Assembly: GCA_934454435.1 (NCBI GenBank)
Contig: CAKSGA010000092.1
Location: 1 to 9,356 of the forward strand
Length of the DNA stretch: 9,356 bases
Direction: 5' to 3'
DNA from: an uncultured Oscillospiraceae bacterium
GTDB lineage: Bacteria > Bacillota > Clostridia > Oscillospirales > Ruminococcaceae
In this document: positions 1 through 5,494 of the stretch, piece after piece
Numbering within the stretch: position 1 is the stretch's first letter
Layout: the number at the start of each line of letters is the position of its first letter
Made by a program: the position numbers and the translations under genes
The notes under the pieces: model-generated
What the model saw: the letters and a program-made list of their open reading frames with translations, nothing else
What the model was told of the DNA's origin: nothing
Databases searched by the model: none

Positions 1-2
1 TA

Positions 3-71
3 ATTGGGTCTATTCTACCAACAGAAATAGCATTAAAAAAGAATTTTGATAAGAATGGAACAAGACGATAA
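3..71 (+). CDS. possible C-terminal tail of a gene entering from the left
   Basis: Frame 3 is open from the left edge and stops with TAA at 69-71, giving 22 residues ending in KKNFDKNGTRR. An intrinsic terminator follows at 128-157, which is what one expects downstream of a real stop. There is no start codon or homology I can recognise. A 22-codon open stretch can occur by chance in AT-rich DNA, so this is only a candidate. Confidence 0.3.
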   Translation: MGSILPTEIALKKNFDKNGTRR

Positions 72-85
72 ATTCCTGTTTATCG
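66..85. other. short perfect hairpin, no T-tract
   Basis: CGATAAA at 66-72 is the exact inverse of TTTATCG at 79-85, with a 6-nt spacer. It overlaps the stop codon of the possible gene tail. No poly-T follows, so it is not a terminator by itself. It could be an operator-like palindrome or chance. Confidence 0.3.
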
Positions 86-127
86 GTCAGACACATTAAT
101 TTGTAAGCCACAATTAAATAACCACCA

Positions 128-157
128 ATGGAGCAGTCGAAAGATTGCTCCATTTTT
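128..157 (+). terminator. intrinsic terminator with GAAA tetraloop
   Basis: An 11-bp stem (128-138 with 143-153, one G-U pair) is closed by a GAAA tetraloop and followed by TTTT at 154-157. It probably ends transcription of whatever lies to the left. An ATG at 128 lies in the stem and is therefore unlikely to be a start codon. Confidence 0.75.
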
Positions 158-175
158 CATTTCACGGAGGTACCC

Positions 176-469
176 ATGAGCAGAATCAATGAAATCGCCC
201 AGATATACGACCACCGGCTTCCTCGGCTCCGCAGTCCGGAGGTATGGGAAAAGGTTCAGCAGATCACGGTTATTGGAAACGATATACTGGAATTTACCTT
301 TATGGACGGTTCAACCTTGAAAAAGTCATGGAATTCGTTTCGTGAGCGAAATTGCGGAACTGGAGGAAAGACTGAAATTACTTCCGACCTGTATTCGGAC
401 AGTCCAAAACAAGCTCACCGGGGAACAGGCAAGGCTGAAAAGAATCAATCGTCTTGCGGACGTTTATGA
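176..469 (+). pseudogene. recombinase C-terminus-like fragment
   Basis: The best start is ATG 176, five bases after a strong GGAGG at 166-170. The same frame is open back to 128, but that stretch lies in a terminator. Residues around 22-52 (EVWEKVQQITVIGNDILEF then TFMDGSTLKKSW) resemble the extreme C-terminal segment of large serine recombinases, which often reads as a valine/isoleucine strand, then EFTF, DG and a basic/aromatic end. The catalytic resolvase domain is absent. After about residue 53 the frame turns into low-quality sequence (NCGTGGKTEITS), while a different frame takes on coding character from 342, so the end is probably not native. I read it as mobile-element debris. The alternative is a real small protein, since the ribosome binding site is good. 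Confidence 0.45.
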
Positions 470-751
470 GTGTGTGATTGAGGGAAACTATATTGACAAT
501 CTGGTTAAGGAACAAAAAGAAACTGAACTGAAAAATCCCAGACAGCAGTATATCTCAAACTGGATCTCGGATTAGCGAATAGTGATATAGCGAACACTCT
601 TGGTATATCCGAGGAAGCGACCAGGAAAAGGATAGCAAGAGCAATAAACCAAATAAAGCGATACATGGAGGATTTGCCTATTGGCAAAAGAAAAAGCGTT
701 ATAAATTACCAATGCGGCAGTTCTTCAGCTGCCGCATTTTCCTTATATTAA
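342..751 (+). pseudogene. frameshifted small gene: coiled-coil N-part, sigma/HTH-like C-part
   Basis: From GTG 342 one frame encodes a charged, probably helical segment (EIAELEERLKLL, later GNYIDNLVKEQKE) and stops at 575. From about 527 the -1 frame is open to 751 and reads YLKLDLGLANSDIANTLGI, then SEEATRKRIARAINQIKRYM, which looks like a sigma-70 region-4/LuxR-type helix-turn-helix (D-I-A-x-x-L-G-I-S-x-x-T-x-x-x-R). The two parts join if one base is gained or lost near the A5 run at 531-535. The N-part plus HTH architecture is common in small phage or ICE regulators. The HTH frame runs on into the terminator at 711-740, so its 3' end is probably also disturbed. I see no good ribosome binding site before 342. 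Function unknown; I infer a decayed mobile-element regulator. A programmed frameshift or a sequencing error would also fit. Confidence 0.45.
711..740 (+). terminator. intrinsic terminator
   Basis: AATGCGGCAG at 711-720 pairs perfectly with CTGCCGCATT at 729-738 around an 8-nt loop, followed by TT and a pyrimidine-rich stretch. It marks the end of the preceding HTH-type unit. The ATG at 712, in frame with the transposase remnant, lies inside the stem and is not credible as a start. Confidence 0.7.
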
Positions 752-762
752 ATTCCCGAATA

Positions 763-972
763 ATGAAAATTCTTTTCCCGAAAAACGGGAACGCTTGTGC
801 CGAAAACTTTTTCAGCTTATTAAAAACAGAATTGCTATATCTGCAGGAATTTACGTCAGTTGAGCATTTTATCTCGGAGCTTACGGATTACATAGACTGG
901 TATAACAACAAGCGTATCAAGCTTAAGCTTGATGGACTTTCTCCTGTCGAATACAGACATAGAGAAGCATAG
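763..972 (+). pseudogene. IS3-family (IS150-type) transposase, C-terminal remnant
   Basis: Seventy codons survive, ending at TAG 970-972. The sequence NACAENFFSLLKTELLYLQE, then a tyrosine-rich helix with DYIDWYNNKRIK and the final LSPVEYR, is the canonical end of the IS3-family OrfB integrase core (the N-x-x-x-E-S/N-F-F-x-x-L-K-x-E block with the last acidic residue of the DDE triad). Both catalytic aspartates and the whole N-terminal half are missing, so it cannot be active. The upstream boundary is unclear: homology fades before about 785. The frame is open back to ATG 712, which lies in the terminator of the preceding unit, so the element was truncated or fused at around 741-785. Its own terminator and right inverted repeat follow. 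Confidence 0.85.
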
Positions 973-974
973 CA

Positions 975-1005
975 AAAGCGACCAAAAATCGTTTTTGGTC
1001 GCTTT
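975..1005 (+). terminator. terminator of the IS3-type remnant, near-symmetric
   Basis: A 14-bp perfect stem (AAAGCGACCAAAAA at 975-988 with its complement at 992-1005) has a 3-nt loop two bases after the transposase stop. A T-rich tract follows on the plus strand (1007-1020). On the minus strand the stem is followed by TTTT, so it may also stop readthrough from the minus-strand operon that ends at 1088. Confidence 0.7.
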
Positions 1006-1027
1006 GTATATTTTTTCTTTATAACTT

Positions 1028-1053
1028 TGTCTAACTTTTTTGGGGGCGGTTCA
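1028..1053 (+). repeat. right terminal inverted repeat of IS3/IS150-type element
   Basis: TGTCTAACTTTTTTGGGGGC followed by GGTTCA matches the usual right end of IS150-group elements (…GTCTAAC…GGGGGC…TTCA, ending in CA) and lies 56 bases after the transposase stop, where an IRR should be. I found no matching left repeat (TGAACCGCCCCC) in the window, which agrees with 5' truncation. No target duplication can be checked. Confidence 0.7.
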
Positions 1054-1087
1054 GACGGCTGATGTCTTTTTTTATGTCCTGCGTTGC

Positions 1088-1594
1088 TTACTTCAGGATA
1101 GAAGCGGCAGCGGTGTTATCTGCTGTAACTGCGAAGTAAACAGTAGTACCGTTCTGCTCAATGACATAGTCGTCGAACTTGTACATTTCCTCGGGGGTGT
1201 AGTCCTCGAATGACTTCTTTCTCGTTTCGATGAAGGTGCTGAGCTGATCCTTTATCTCAGCCGCACGATCCTCGTTTTCAGCAACGAAAATGCCGAAAAC
1301 ATCAGGTGCGGCAGAGGAGCCGAGAATGTACGCAGCGTACTCTGTCAGACCGTCGGAGGTGATACCGAGCAGGGAGATGTTGTCATCATTTATCTCAGCC
1401 ATCTCGCCGGCGAATTCTATGTCGGAAAGTACCTTTTCAGCCTTTTCCTTAACGGAAAGGGAAGCGTTGTCAGACTCGGAAGCGGTGGAGCTGCTGTCCG
1501 CAGTGGTGCCGGACTCAGTGGAGCTGCCGGAGTTTCCGCAGCCGGTGAGGAGCAATGCTGCGAGGAGCGCAGCAGCGGTAAGTGTCTTTTTCAT
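1088..1594 (-). CDS. DUF4358-type lipoprotein
   Basis: This 168-aa protein starts with a lipoprotein signal (MKKTLTAAALLAALLLTGC) with lipobox L-T-G-C and lipidated C19. A Ser/Thr/Glu-rich linker runs to about residue 46. A compact domain of about 120 aa follows, rich in acidic residues, with YAAYILGSSAAPDVFGIFVA and a C-terminal YVIEQNGTTVYFAV strand. The layout and size fit the DUF4358 lipoproteins of clostridia. Their biochemical function is unknown; as I recall, they often sit near O-acyltransferase or SGNH genes. It would be anchored to the outer face of the membrane. The ATG is preceded by GAAAGGA, and the gene begins 18 bases after the SGNH gene stop, so it is the last gene of the operon. 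DUF assignment is from memory of the family, without a search. Confidence 0.75.
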   Translation of the reverse strand: MKKTLTAAALLAALLLTGCGNSGSSTESGTTADSSSTASESDNASLSVKEKAEKVLSDIEFAGEMAEINDDNISLLGITSDGLTEYAAYILGSSAAPDVFGIFVAENEDRAAEIKDQLSTFIETRKKSFEDYTPEEMYKFDDYVIEQNGTTVYFAVTADNTAAASILK

Positions 1595-1612
1595 TGTTGT
1601 CGTCCTTTCTTA

Positions 1613-3184
1613 TCATATCAGGCTCTCAATATAGGAAAGCATGACCTTGTATGTCACGCCCTTGAAGTGCAGACCGTCCTTTTCTGCGTAATCGTGCAGG
1701 AAGAATCCGTTCTCATCAGCGAGCAGTGAGTACATGTCGATATATGTCAGTCCCTTTTCATCTGCCAGGGACCTGACGAACTTGTTAAAGTCGGTGATCA
1801 TCGTGTTGGTGATACCTGCGTATGCCGCCTGGGAGCTGTCGTCAGTGACCGGGGTAACGGCAAGGAGGTAAACCTTGCTGTCCGGGCATTTCTTGTCGAG
1901 CTTGTTCAGCAGAGTGCGGTAGCTGTCCTCCATTGCGGAGGCGGTGGTGATGCCGTTTGAGCCGAGCATGAGGAATATCCGCTTAGGCTGCATTTTTACG
2001 GCGTAGTCAAAGGCCGTGCCGGTGGTGCCGTCCGGGAGGTCTATTTCGGTATTGTATGCCTTATAGGGAGTGTATCCGACCGCTGCTGCGACATTTCTTG
2101 TCGGGAGCGCACCGTAAAGCGAAAGGCCCGTGGTAATGCTGTCGCCTATAAAAAGGTCGTCAGCGAAGAATTCCTTGTCGTAGCTTTCGGAAAGCCCTGT
2201 GCTCTCAGGCTCTGAGGAGCTTTCTTCAGGCACTGAGGAAGTATCCTCTTCCGGAACTGAGGTCGTGCTTTCGGCCGCCGATGTTGTTTCGGCTGGAGGC
2301 AGCGTGCCCGCAACCTTTGAGGAGGCCTCTGCCTCGGGAGCCTCAGTGATGTAGCGCTCGATGTAGCTGAGGATATATTCGTAGGTGGCGCTTGTAAGGT
2401 GCATGCCGTCGCCCTCGTCGTATTCGTCCTTCAGGCAGCCGCTGCTGTCAGCCATGTGAGAGTTCAGGTCGAGATAAATAACGCCCATATTGCTGCTGAG
2501 GGTCCTGAGGTATTCATTGAACGAGCGCACATTATCATTACCAAAGCCCTGGCTTGCCGCCGCAGAGCTGTCTGCAGAAAGCGGGGTTATGGAGCAGCAG
2601 TAGATGACCGCATTCGGGCAGGCTTCCTCCAGCTTTGTCATGAGGTCGCTGAAGCTCCCCTGCATTGCCTTTGGCGAGGTGAGCCCGTTGAAGCCGAGCA
2701 TGAGGAAAATGCGCTTCGGCTGCATTGCTTCTGCATATGAAACTGCCGTGCCGCTGGAGCCGTCCCCGAGCGTTATAGCCTCGGCGTGAGCCTTGTAAGG
2801 GGTCATGCTGTTGCTTGCGGCAACATTGGCATCGTCCAGCTTATCATAGATGGTGAAGCCGGTGGCGATGCTGTCGCCGATAACAAGGTCCTTGCTGAAG
2901 AAGTCCCTGTTGTAGTCCGCAGCGCCGAAATCCACATCGGTGAATTCGGGTTCCGGCTCAACGGTAGGTTCTGTAACGACTTCCACCGTGGAAACCTTGT
3001 CCGGCTCAGAGGAGCTGGTCTGGTTCTCCGGCTTGCTCTTCCACACATTGAGCATCACTATCAGTATTACGATCACCACGACCAGGGCGGCGGACAGTAT
3101 GATAAGCATCAGGCTCTTTCCTGACAGCCCGCTCTTTTTTCCGCCCCTTGACTGCGGTCTTTTTATAGGTTTTTTTGAGTTCAT
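1613..3184 (-). CDS. membrane-anchored protein with two tandem SGNH/GDSL hydrolase domains
   Basis: The protein has 523 aa. A basic N-terminus (residues 1-23) is followed by one transmembrane helix (about 24-46) and a Pro/Glu/Thr linker, so the bulk should lie outside the cell. Domain 1 (95-279) and domain 2 (339-523) are repeats of each other. Each has a GDS block I (G103-D104-S105; G347-D348-S349), the strand KRIFLMLG followed by F/S-N-G (N166, N410) in the block III position, and a C-terminal D-G-x-H (D259/H262; D503/H506), giving a full Ser-Asp-His set in both. A Ser/Thr/Glu/Pro linker (about 280-335) separates them. SGNH enzymes are esterases or lipases; with such neighbours, deacetylation of cell-wall or plant polysaccharide is a reasonable guess, but the substrate is not visible. 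The ribosome binding site GGGAGA lies just upstream of ATG 3184. It starts 35 bases after the GH9 stop with no terminator between, so they are probably cotranscribed. Confidence 0.85.
   Translation of the reverse strand: MNSKKPIKRPQSRGGKKSGLSGKSLMLIILSAALVVVIVILIVMLNVWKSKPENQTSSSEPDKVSTVEVVTEPTVEPEPEFTDVDFGAADYNRDFFSKDLVIGDSIATGFTIYDKLDDANVAASNSMTPYKAHAEAITLGDGSSGTAVSYAEAMQPKRIFLMLGFNGLTSPKAMQGSFSDLMTKLEEACPNAVIYCCSITPLSADSSAAASQGFGNDNVRSFNEYLRTLSSNMGVIYLDLNSHMADSSGCLKDEYDEGDGMHLTSATYEYILSYIERYITEAPEAEASSKVAGTLPPAETTSAAESTTSVPEEDTSSVPEESSSEPESTGLSESYDKEFFADDLFIGDSITTGLSLYGALPTRNVAAAVGYTPYKAYNTEIDLPDGTTGTAFDYAVKMQPKRIFLMLGSNGITTASAMEDSYRTLLNKLDKKCPDSKVYLLAVTPVTDDSSQAAYAGITNTMITDFNKFVRSLADEKGLTYIDMYSLLADENGFFLHDYAEKDGLHFKGVTYKVMLSYIESLI
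1616..2902 (-). repeat. tandem intragenic duplication of the SGNH domain
   Basis: The copy at 2348-2902 (domain 1) and the copy at 1616-2170 (domain 2) are each 185 codons, offset by exactly 244 codons (732 bases). Similarity is still visible in the DNA: GCCGAGCATGAGGAA at 2693-2707 recurs at 1961-1975, followed in both by a near-identical stretch ending in GGCTGCATT. Protein identity is moderate, so the duplication is not brand new but remains alignable without gaps at key blocks. Confidence 0.8.
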
Positions 3185-3219
3185 ATATTTTCTCCCGTTT
3201 TTTATTTAAGAGGTGACCT

Positions 3220-4881
3220 TTACTCTGAAAGTCCCGCAAGGAGGAACACCGCCGGCGAGTTCCAGTAGATGGTCACCTCGTTCAGTGAGTAGCACTCCAT
3301 AATATCTGAGAAGCATTTCATGGGCGGAGTTCCCTCGGGTATAAGCGCAGCGGCGAATTTATCGTCCCTGTGGCTGTCGGGACCTCCGCTGACAAATCCG
3401 GGAATACACTCCTCAATGTTATCTGCGAAAGCCTGACGATGGTGCGGGTAATTCACGCAGAAGCTTCCCACGCCGGTGATGAAGCTGTATCCCGTGGCGT
3501 TGACCCCCAGGATATAGTCGATCTGATTGACCGCATACCTGCGGAACCGTGGTTTGCCACTGACGGAGTTCCTTTCCAGCCAGTCTGCGATCAGGAAGAT
3601 CATGCCGTTCATAAGGACGCCCATGTTGCTGCCCCAGTGGTAGTCGTAAGGCGTGAGGGACACGCCCCAGCCGTTGCTGTCGCAGACATGTGCAAGTTCC
3701 TCTGCCCGGGTTATGAAATCCTTGTGGAGCACGTTGAGCAGGGCGCCCCCGGCTCTTCCGCTCAACAGCAGCGACAGCGACCCGAAGCCACCCACCGAAG
3801 CGAAGCCCAGTGCCGTTCTCGGAAAATCCTCCCTCAGGAGCTCCAGCAGGCTGTTGTAGAACCGTTCCTCGCCGGTGGCGGAGAAGAGCTCCGCAGCCGC
3901 CCAGAAGCGGTTGTCCTTGTCGGAGTGTTCACCGTAAACGCCGGTGCCGCATCCCTCGGGATTAGAGAAGCCGGTGAACTGCGGGTTCTTCTCCAGCCAG
4001 TCAAAGGCGGCGATGGAGCACTTCATCAGCCAGTCGGCGAATATTCCGTCATATTTTCTGTAGATGGTGGAGGCGAGAGCCGTCACCGCCGCAAAGTCAG
4101 CAGTAGCGCAGGAGGATACCGGCAGGACGTACATCTGCCCGTGGTCGTCCTCCGGCATGACGAATGCGGCATGCTGCGCAGTGGTCGCCTTGTGCCATAC
4201 AGCGCCGTCGTACCTCTGCATTTTAAGGAGCCATTCCAGTTCCCAGCGGCATTCCGTCAGCACGTCCGGCATGTCCCCGGAACTGCGGGGAATGTTGATG
4301 TTCTGCCTGCGGAAAGCCCTTGGGAAGAGCTTCCATCCGTACATCAGGTGAGCGAGGGCTGCAGCGGCAGCGGTCGTGTATCTTCCGTAGTCGCCGGCGT
4401 CATGCCAGCCGCCTGAAACCTCCAGTGAAACCGAGTGGTTTTCCCAGAGCAGCGCCCGTTCGTGGTGACACTGCTTGTGGGTCCACGCCCCGGCGTACTG
4501 CTCAGGAAGCTCGCACCCGCAGCGCTGGAAATAAAACGCTTTCATGCATTTGTCGAAACATTCCTGGTAGACATTATCGGCGATCTCAAATGTAACAGAG
4601 CTTTCAGTGCCGCACACCACACGGTACTTTCCGGGAGTATTCAGCCCGGAAATATCAGCGAGCCAAAGTTCCTCGCCGGAAGCGTCGTCATGCCCTGCCG
4701 GCTGAACCGCTCCAGAATAGACCTGCCTTCCGTTTTCGTCCACAACAGAAAAGTAGCCTGCGGGAAAGGTGAGTACGGCGGTCTTGATATCGCCAGGTCT
4801 GTACCCCGCCTGATCAATGAATATCTTCATCGGAGCCTCGAGCATTTCGGGACGGGGATTTTCTATTTCATCATTGTTCAT
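3220..4881 (-). CDS. GH9 glycoside hydrolase, cytoplasmic cellodextrinase-like
   Basis: The 553-aa enzyme has a short N-terminal immunoglobulin-like domain (about 18-100; KIFIDQAGYRPGDIKTAVLT and GKYRVVC are typical of the CelD_N type) and a GH9 (alpha/alpha)6 catalytic domain (about 105-551). Visible catalytic features are GGWHDAGDYGRY with D161 and D164 (base and nucleophile-water side), the substrate-binding YPHHRQA (478-484) and SLNEVTIYWNSP with the general acid E535. GH9 enzymes cut beta-1,4-glucans with inversion. There is no signal peptide, dockerin or CBM, and the size resembles Butyrivibrio Ced1 (about 547 aa), so intracellular hydrolysis of imported cellodextrins is the best guess. 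The frame is open to an upstream ATG at 4929, but ATG 4881 is preferred: GAGG lies about 9 bases before it, and the mapped promoter would start transcription near 4929. First gene of the minus-strand operon. Confidence 0.88.
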   Translation of the reverse strand: MNNDEIENPRPEMLEAPMKIFIDQAGYRPGDIKTAVLTFPAGYFSVVDENGRQVYSGAVQPAGHDDASGEELWLADISGLNTPGKYRVVCGTESSVTFEIADNVYQECFDKCMKAFYFQRCGCELPEQYAGAWTHKQCHHERALLWENHSVSLEVSGGWHDAGDYGRYTTAAAAALAHLMYGWKLFPRAFRRQNINIPRSSGDMPDVLTECRWELEWLLKMQRYDGAVWHKATTAQHAAFVMPEDDHGQMYVLPVSSCATADFAAVTALASTIYRKYDGIFADWLMKCSIAAFDWLEKNPQFTGFSNPEGCGTGVYGEHSDKDNRFWAAAELFSATGEERFYNSLLELLREDFPRTALGFASVGGFGSLSLLLSGRAGGALLNVLHKDFITRAEELAHVCDSNGWGVSLTPYDYHWGSNMGVLMNGMIFLIADWLERNSVSGKPRFRRYAVNQIDYILGVNATGYSFITGVGSFCVNYPHHRQAFADNIEECIPGFVSGGPDSHRDDKFAAALIPEGTPPMKCFSDIMECYSLNEVTIYWNSPAVFLLAGLSE

Positions 4882-4935
4882 GGTATTGACCTCACAGTGA
4901 AAAGGGCAAGATTTCCGGTCTGCCCACACAACATC

Positions 4936-4964
4936 ATTTTACCACATTACATCAAATAAGTCAA
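4936..4964 (-). promoter_or_regulatory. sigma-A promoter of the GH9-SGNH-lipoprotein operon
   Basis: Read on the minus strand, TTGACT (4964-4959) and TAAAAT (4941-4936) are separated by exactly 17 bases. Transcription would begin near 4929, leaving a leader of about 48 nt before ATG 4881. It fires away from the plus-strand promoter, with 45 bp between the two -35 boxes. I saw no clear catabolite-repression palindrome. Confidence 0.7.
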
Positions 4965-5009
4965 TACACAACCATGTATTATAATTATGAATATTGCATG
5001 AAAATTGCC

Positions 5010-5038
5010 TTGACAAAAGCGGTAAAATATGTTATAGT
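5010..5038 (+). promoter_or_regulatory. strong sigma-A promoter of the TM1266/ABC operon
   Basis: A perfect TTGACA (5010-5015), a 17-base spacer and TATAGT (5033-5038) predict a start near 5045. The sequence that follows is GC-rich and highly structured, unlike the AT-rich surroundings, so the promoter belongs to the leader RNA and the operon after it. Confidence 0.85.
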
Positions 5039-5044
5039 TTAATA

Positions 5045-5204
5045 GGTGAATTCAGACCCGAAGCCGCCCAGGCGCCTGACGGAATGGACCCGTAAGATCT
5101 GCTGCCGAAACCCGTCAAGGCTTGAGGCAAAAGGCTGAAAAAACCCGCCATGCTGCGGGTGAGTAAAGTGCGCCTTTTCCATGCAGATGGAGAAGGCTTT
5201 TTTT
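5045..5204 (+). promoter_or_regulatory. candidate riboswitch/attenuator leader, class unassigned
   Basis: Between promoter and first gene lies a leader of about 165 nt with the logic of a transcriptional riboswitch. Pairings I can see: P1, TTCAG-a-CC (5051-5058) with GGCTGAA (5133-5139); an internal stem GCCTGACGG (5074-5082) with CCGTCA-a-GGC (5112-5121), enclosing a 29-nt purine-rich loop; a hairpin ACCCGC/GCGGGT (5143-5148 with 5155-5160); and a final intrinsic terminator (5172-5204). AAAAGGC (5129-5135), part of the P1 3' strand, is exactly complementary to GCCTTTT (5172-5178), the terminator's 5' arm. P1 and the antiterminator therefore exclude each other, which predicts an OFF switch if ligand stabilises P1. 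I could not find the signature cores of TPP, cobalamin, SAM-I, FMN, lysine, THF, ZTP or GEMM classes. It could also be a protein-bound attenuator. Confidence 0.65.
5172..5204 (+). terminator. leader (attenuator) intrinsic terminator
   Basis: GCCTTTTCCAT (5172-5182) pairs with ATGGAGAAGGC (5187-5197; one G-U) around a GCAG loop and is followed by seven T (5198-5204). It ends two bases before the GGAGG of the first gene. A full terminator placed between a strong promoter and its own gene implies conditional readthrough. Confidence 0.85.
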
Positions 5205-5218
5205 ATGGAGGTACAGCC

Positions 5219-5494
5219 GTGGAGGAAACACGTGTCGCAGTGGTGTCGATGATAATCAGCAGTGAGGACAGTGCTGCGGCGATAAATTCGCTTCTGCACG
5301 AGTGCCGCAGCTATATCATAGGCAGAATGGGGATACCTTACCGTCAGAAAGGTCTGAATATCATAAATGTAGTTATGGACGCACCGATGAATGTTGTTTC
5401 AGGCCTGTCCGGGAAGCTCGGCAGGCTTGACGGAGTGACCGTAAAGGCGGTCTACGCAAAGGCTGATGGTGCGCAGAAAGGAAATGAAACATGA
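5219..5494 (+). CDS. TM1266-family iron-only hydrogenase system regulator
   Basis: The 91-aa protein matches the small TM1266 family throughout: RVAVVSMII at the N-terminus, NSLLHECRSYIIGRMGIPYR (residues about 23-42, the hallmark block), then NIINVVMDAPMNVVSGLSGK and LGRLDGVTVKAVYAK. The fold is a ferredoxin-like, ACT/NikR-C-type ligand-binding domain. The family is annotated as a putative regulator of [FeFe]-hydrogenase systems because it occurs beside hydrogenase and maturase genes; no mechanism is established, and no DNA-binding domain is visible here. GTG 5219 is chosen as start because GGAGG (5207-5211) sits 7 bases before it. An in-frame ATG at 5150 lies in the leader hairpin and upstream of the terminator. 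The stop overlaps the next start (ATGA), indicating translational coupling to the solute-binding protein. Confidence 0.88.
   Translation: MEETRVAVVSMIISSEDSAAAINSLLHECRSYIIGRMGIPYRQKGLNIINVVMDAPMNVVSGLSGKLGRLDGVTVKAVYAKADGAQKGNET

Noticed and set aside
712..762. N-terminal 17 codons of the open frame leading into the transposase remnant
   Set aside because: They coincide with a perfect terminator stem-loop and its tail and do not resemble IS3 transposase; only the later part is counted.
1054..1075. Terminator for the minus-strand operon at GAC-GGCTGAT-GTC
   Set aside because: Only a 3-4 bp stem, and the T-tract lies on the plus strand, so it is not a terminator for the minus-strand operon.
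3370..4416. 348-codon plus-strand open frame opposite the GH9 gene
   Set aside because: It is antisense to a gene with clear GH9 motifs, its translation is Val/Ala/His/Arg-rich without domains, and no ribosome binding site or promoter precedes it. Long shadow frames are usual in GC-rich genes.
5045..5080. cobalamin riboswitch suggested by GGTGAA near the transcript start
   Set aside because: No GCCACTG B12-box core and no matching architecture in the following 120 bases.
5119..5160. TPP riboswitch suggested by GGCTGA followed by ACCC
   Set aside because: The other invariant parts (the GAUCUGG…CCxGCGxAGGG half) are absent, and these bases are better explained as P1 3' strand and a simple hairpin.
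5039..5299. 86-codon minus-strand open frame over the leader RNA
   Set aside because: The consensus promoter, terminator polarity and the T-tract all show the region is transcribed on the plus strand; the frame has no start signals.
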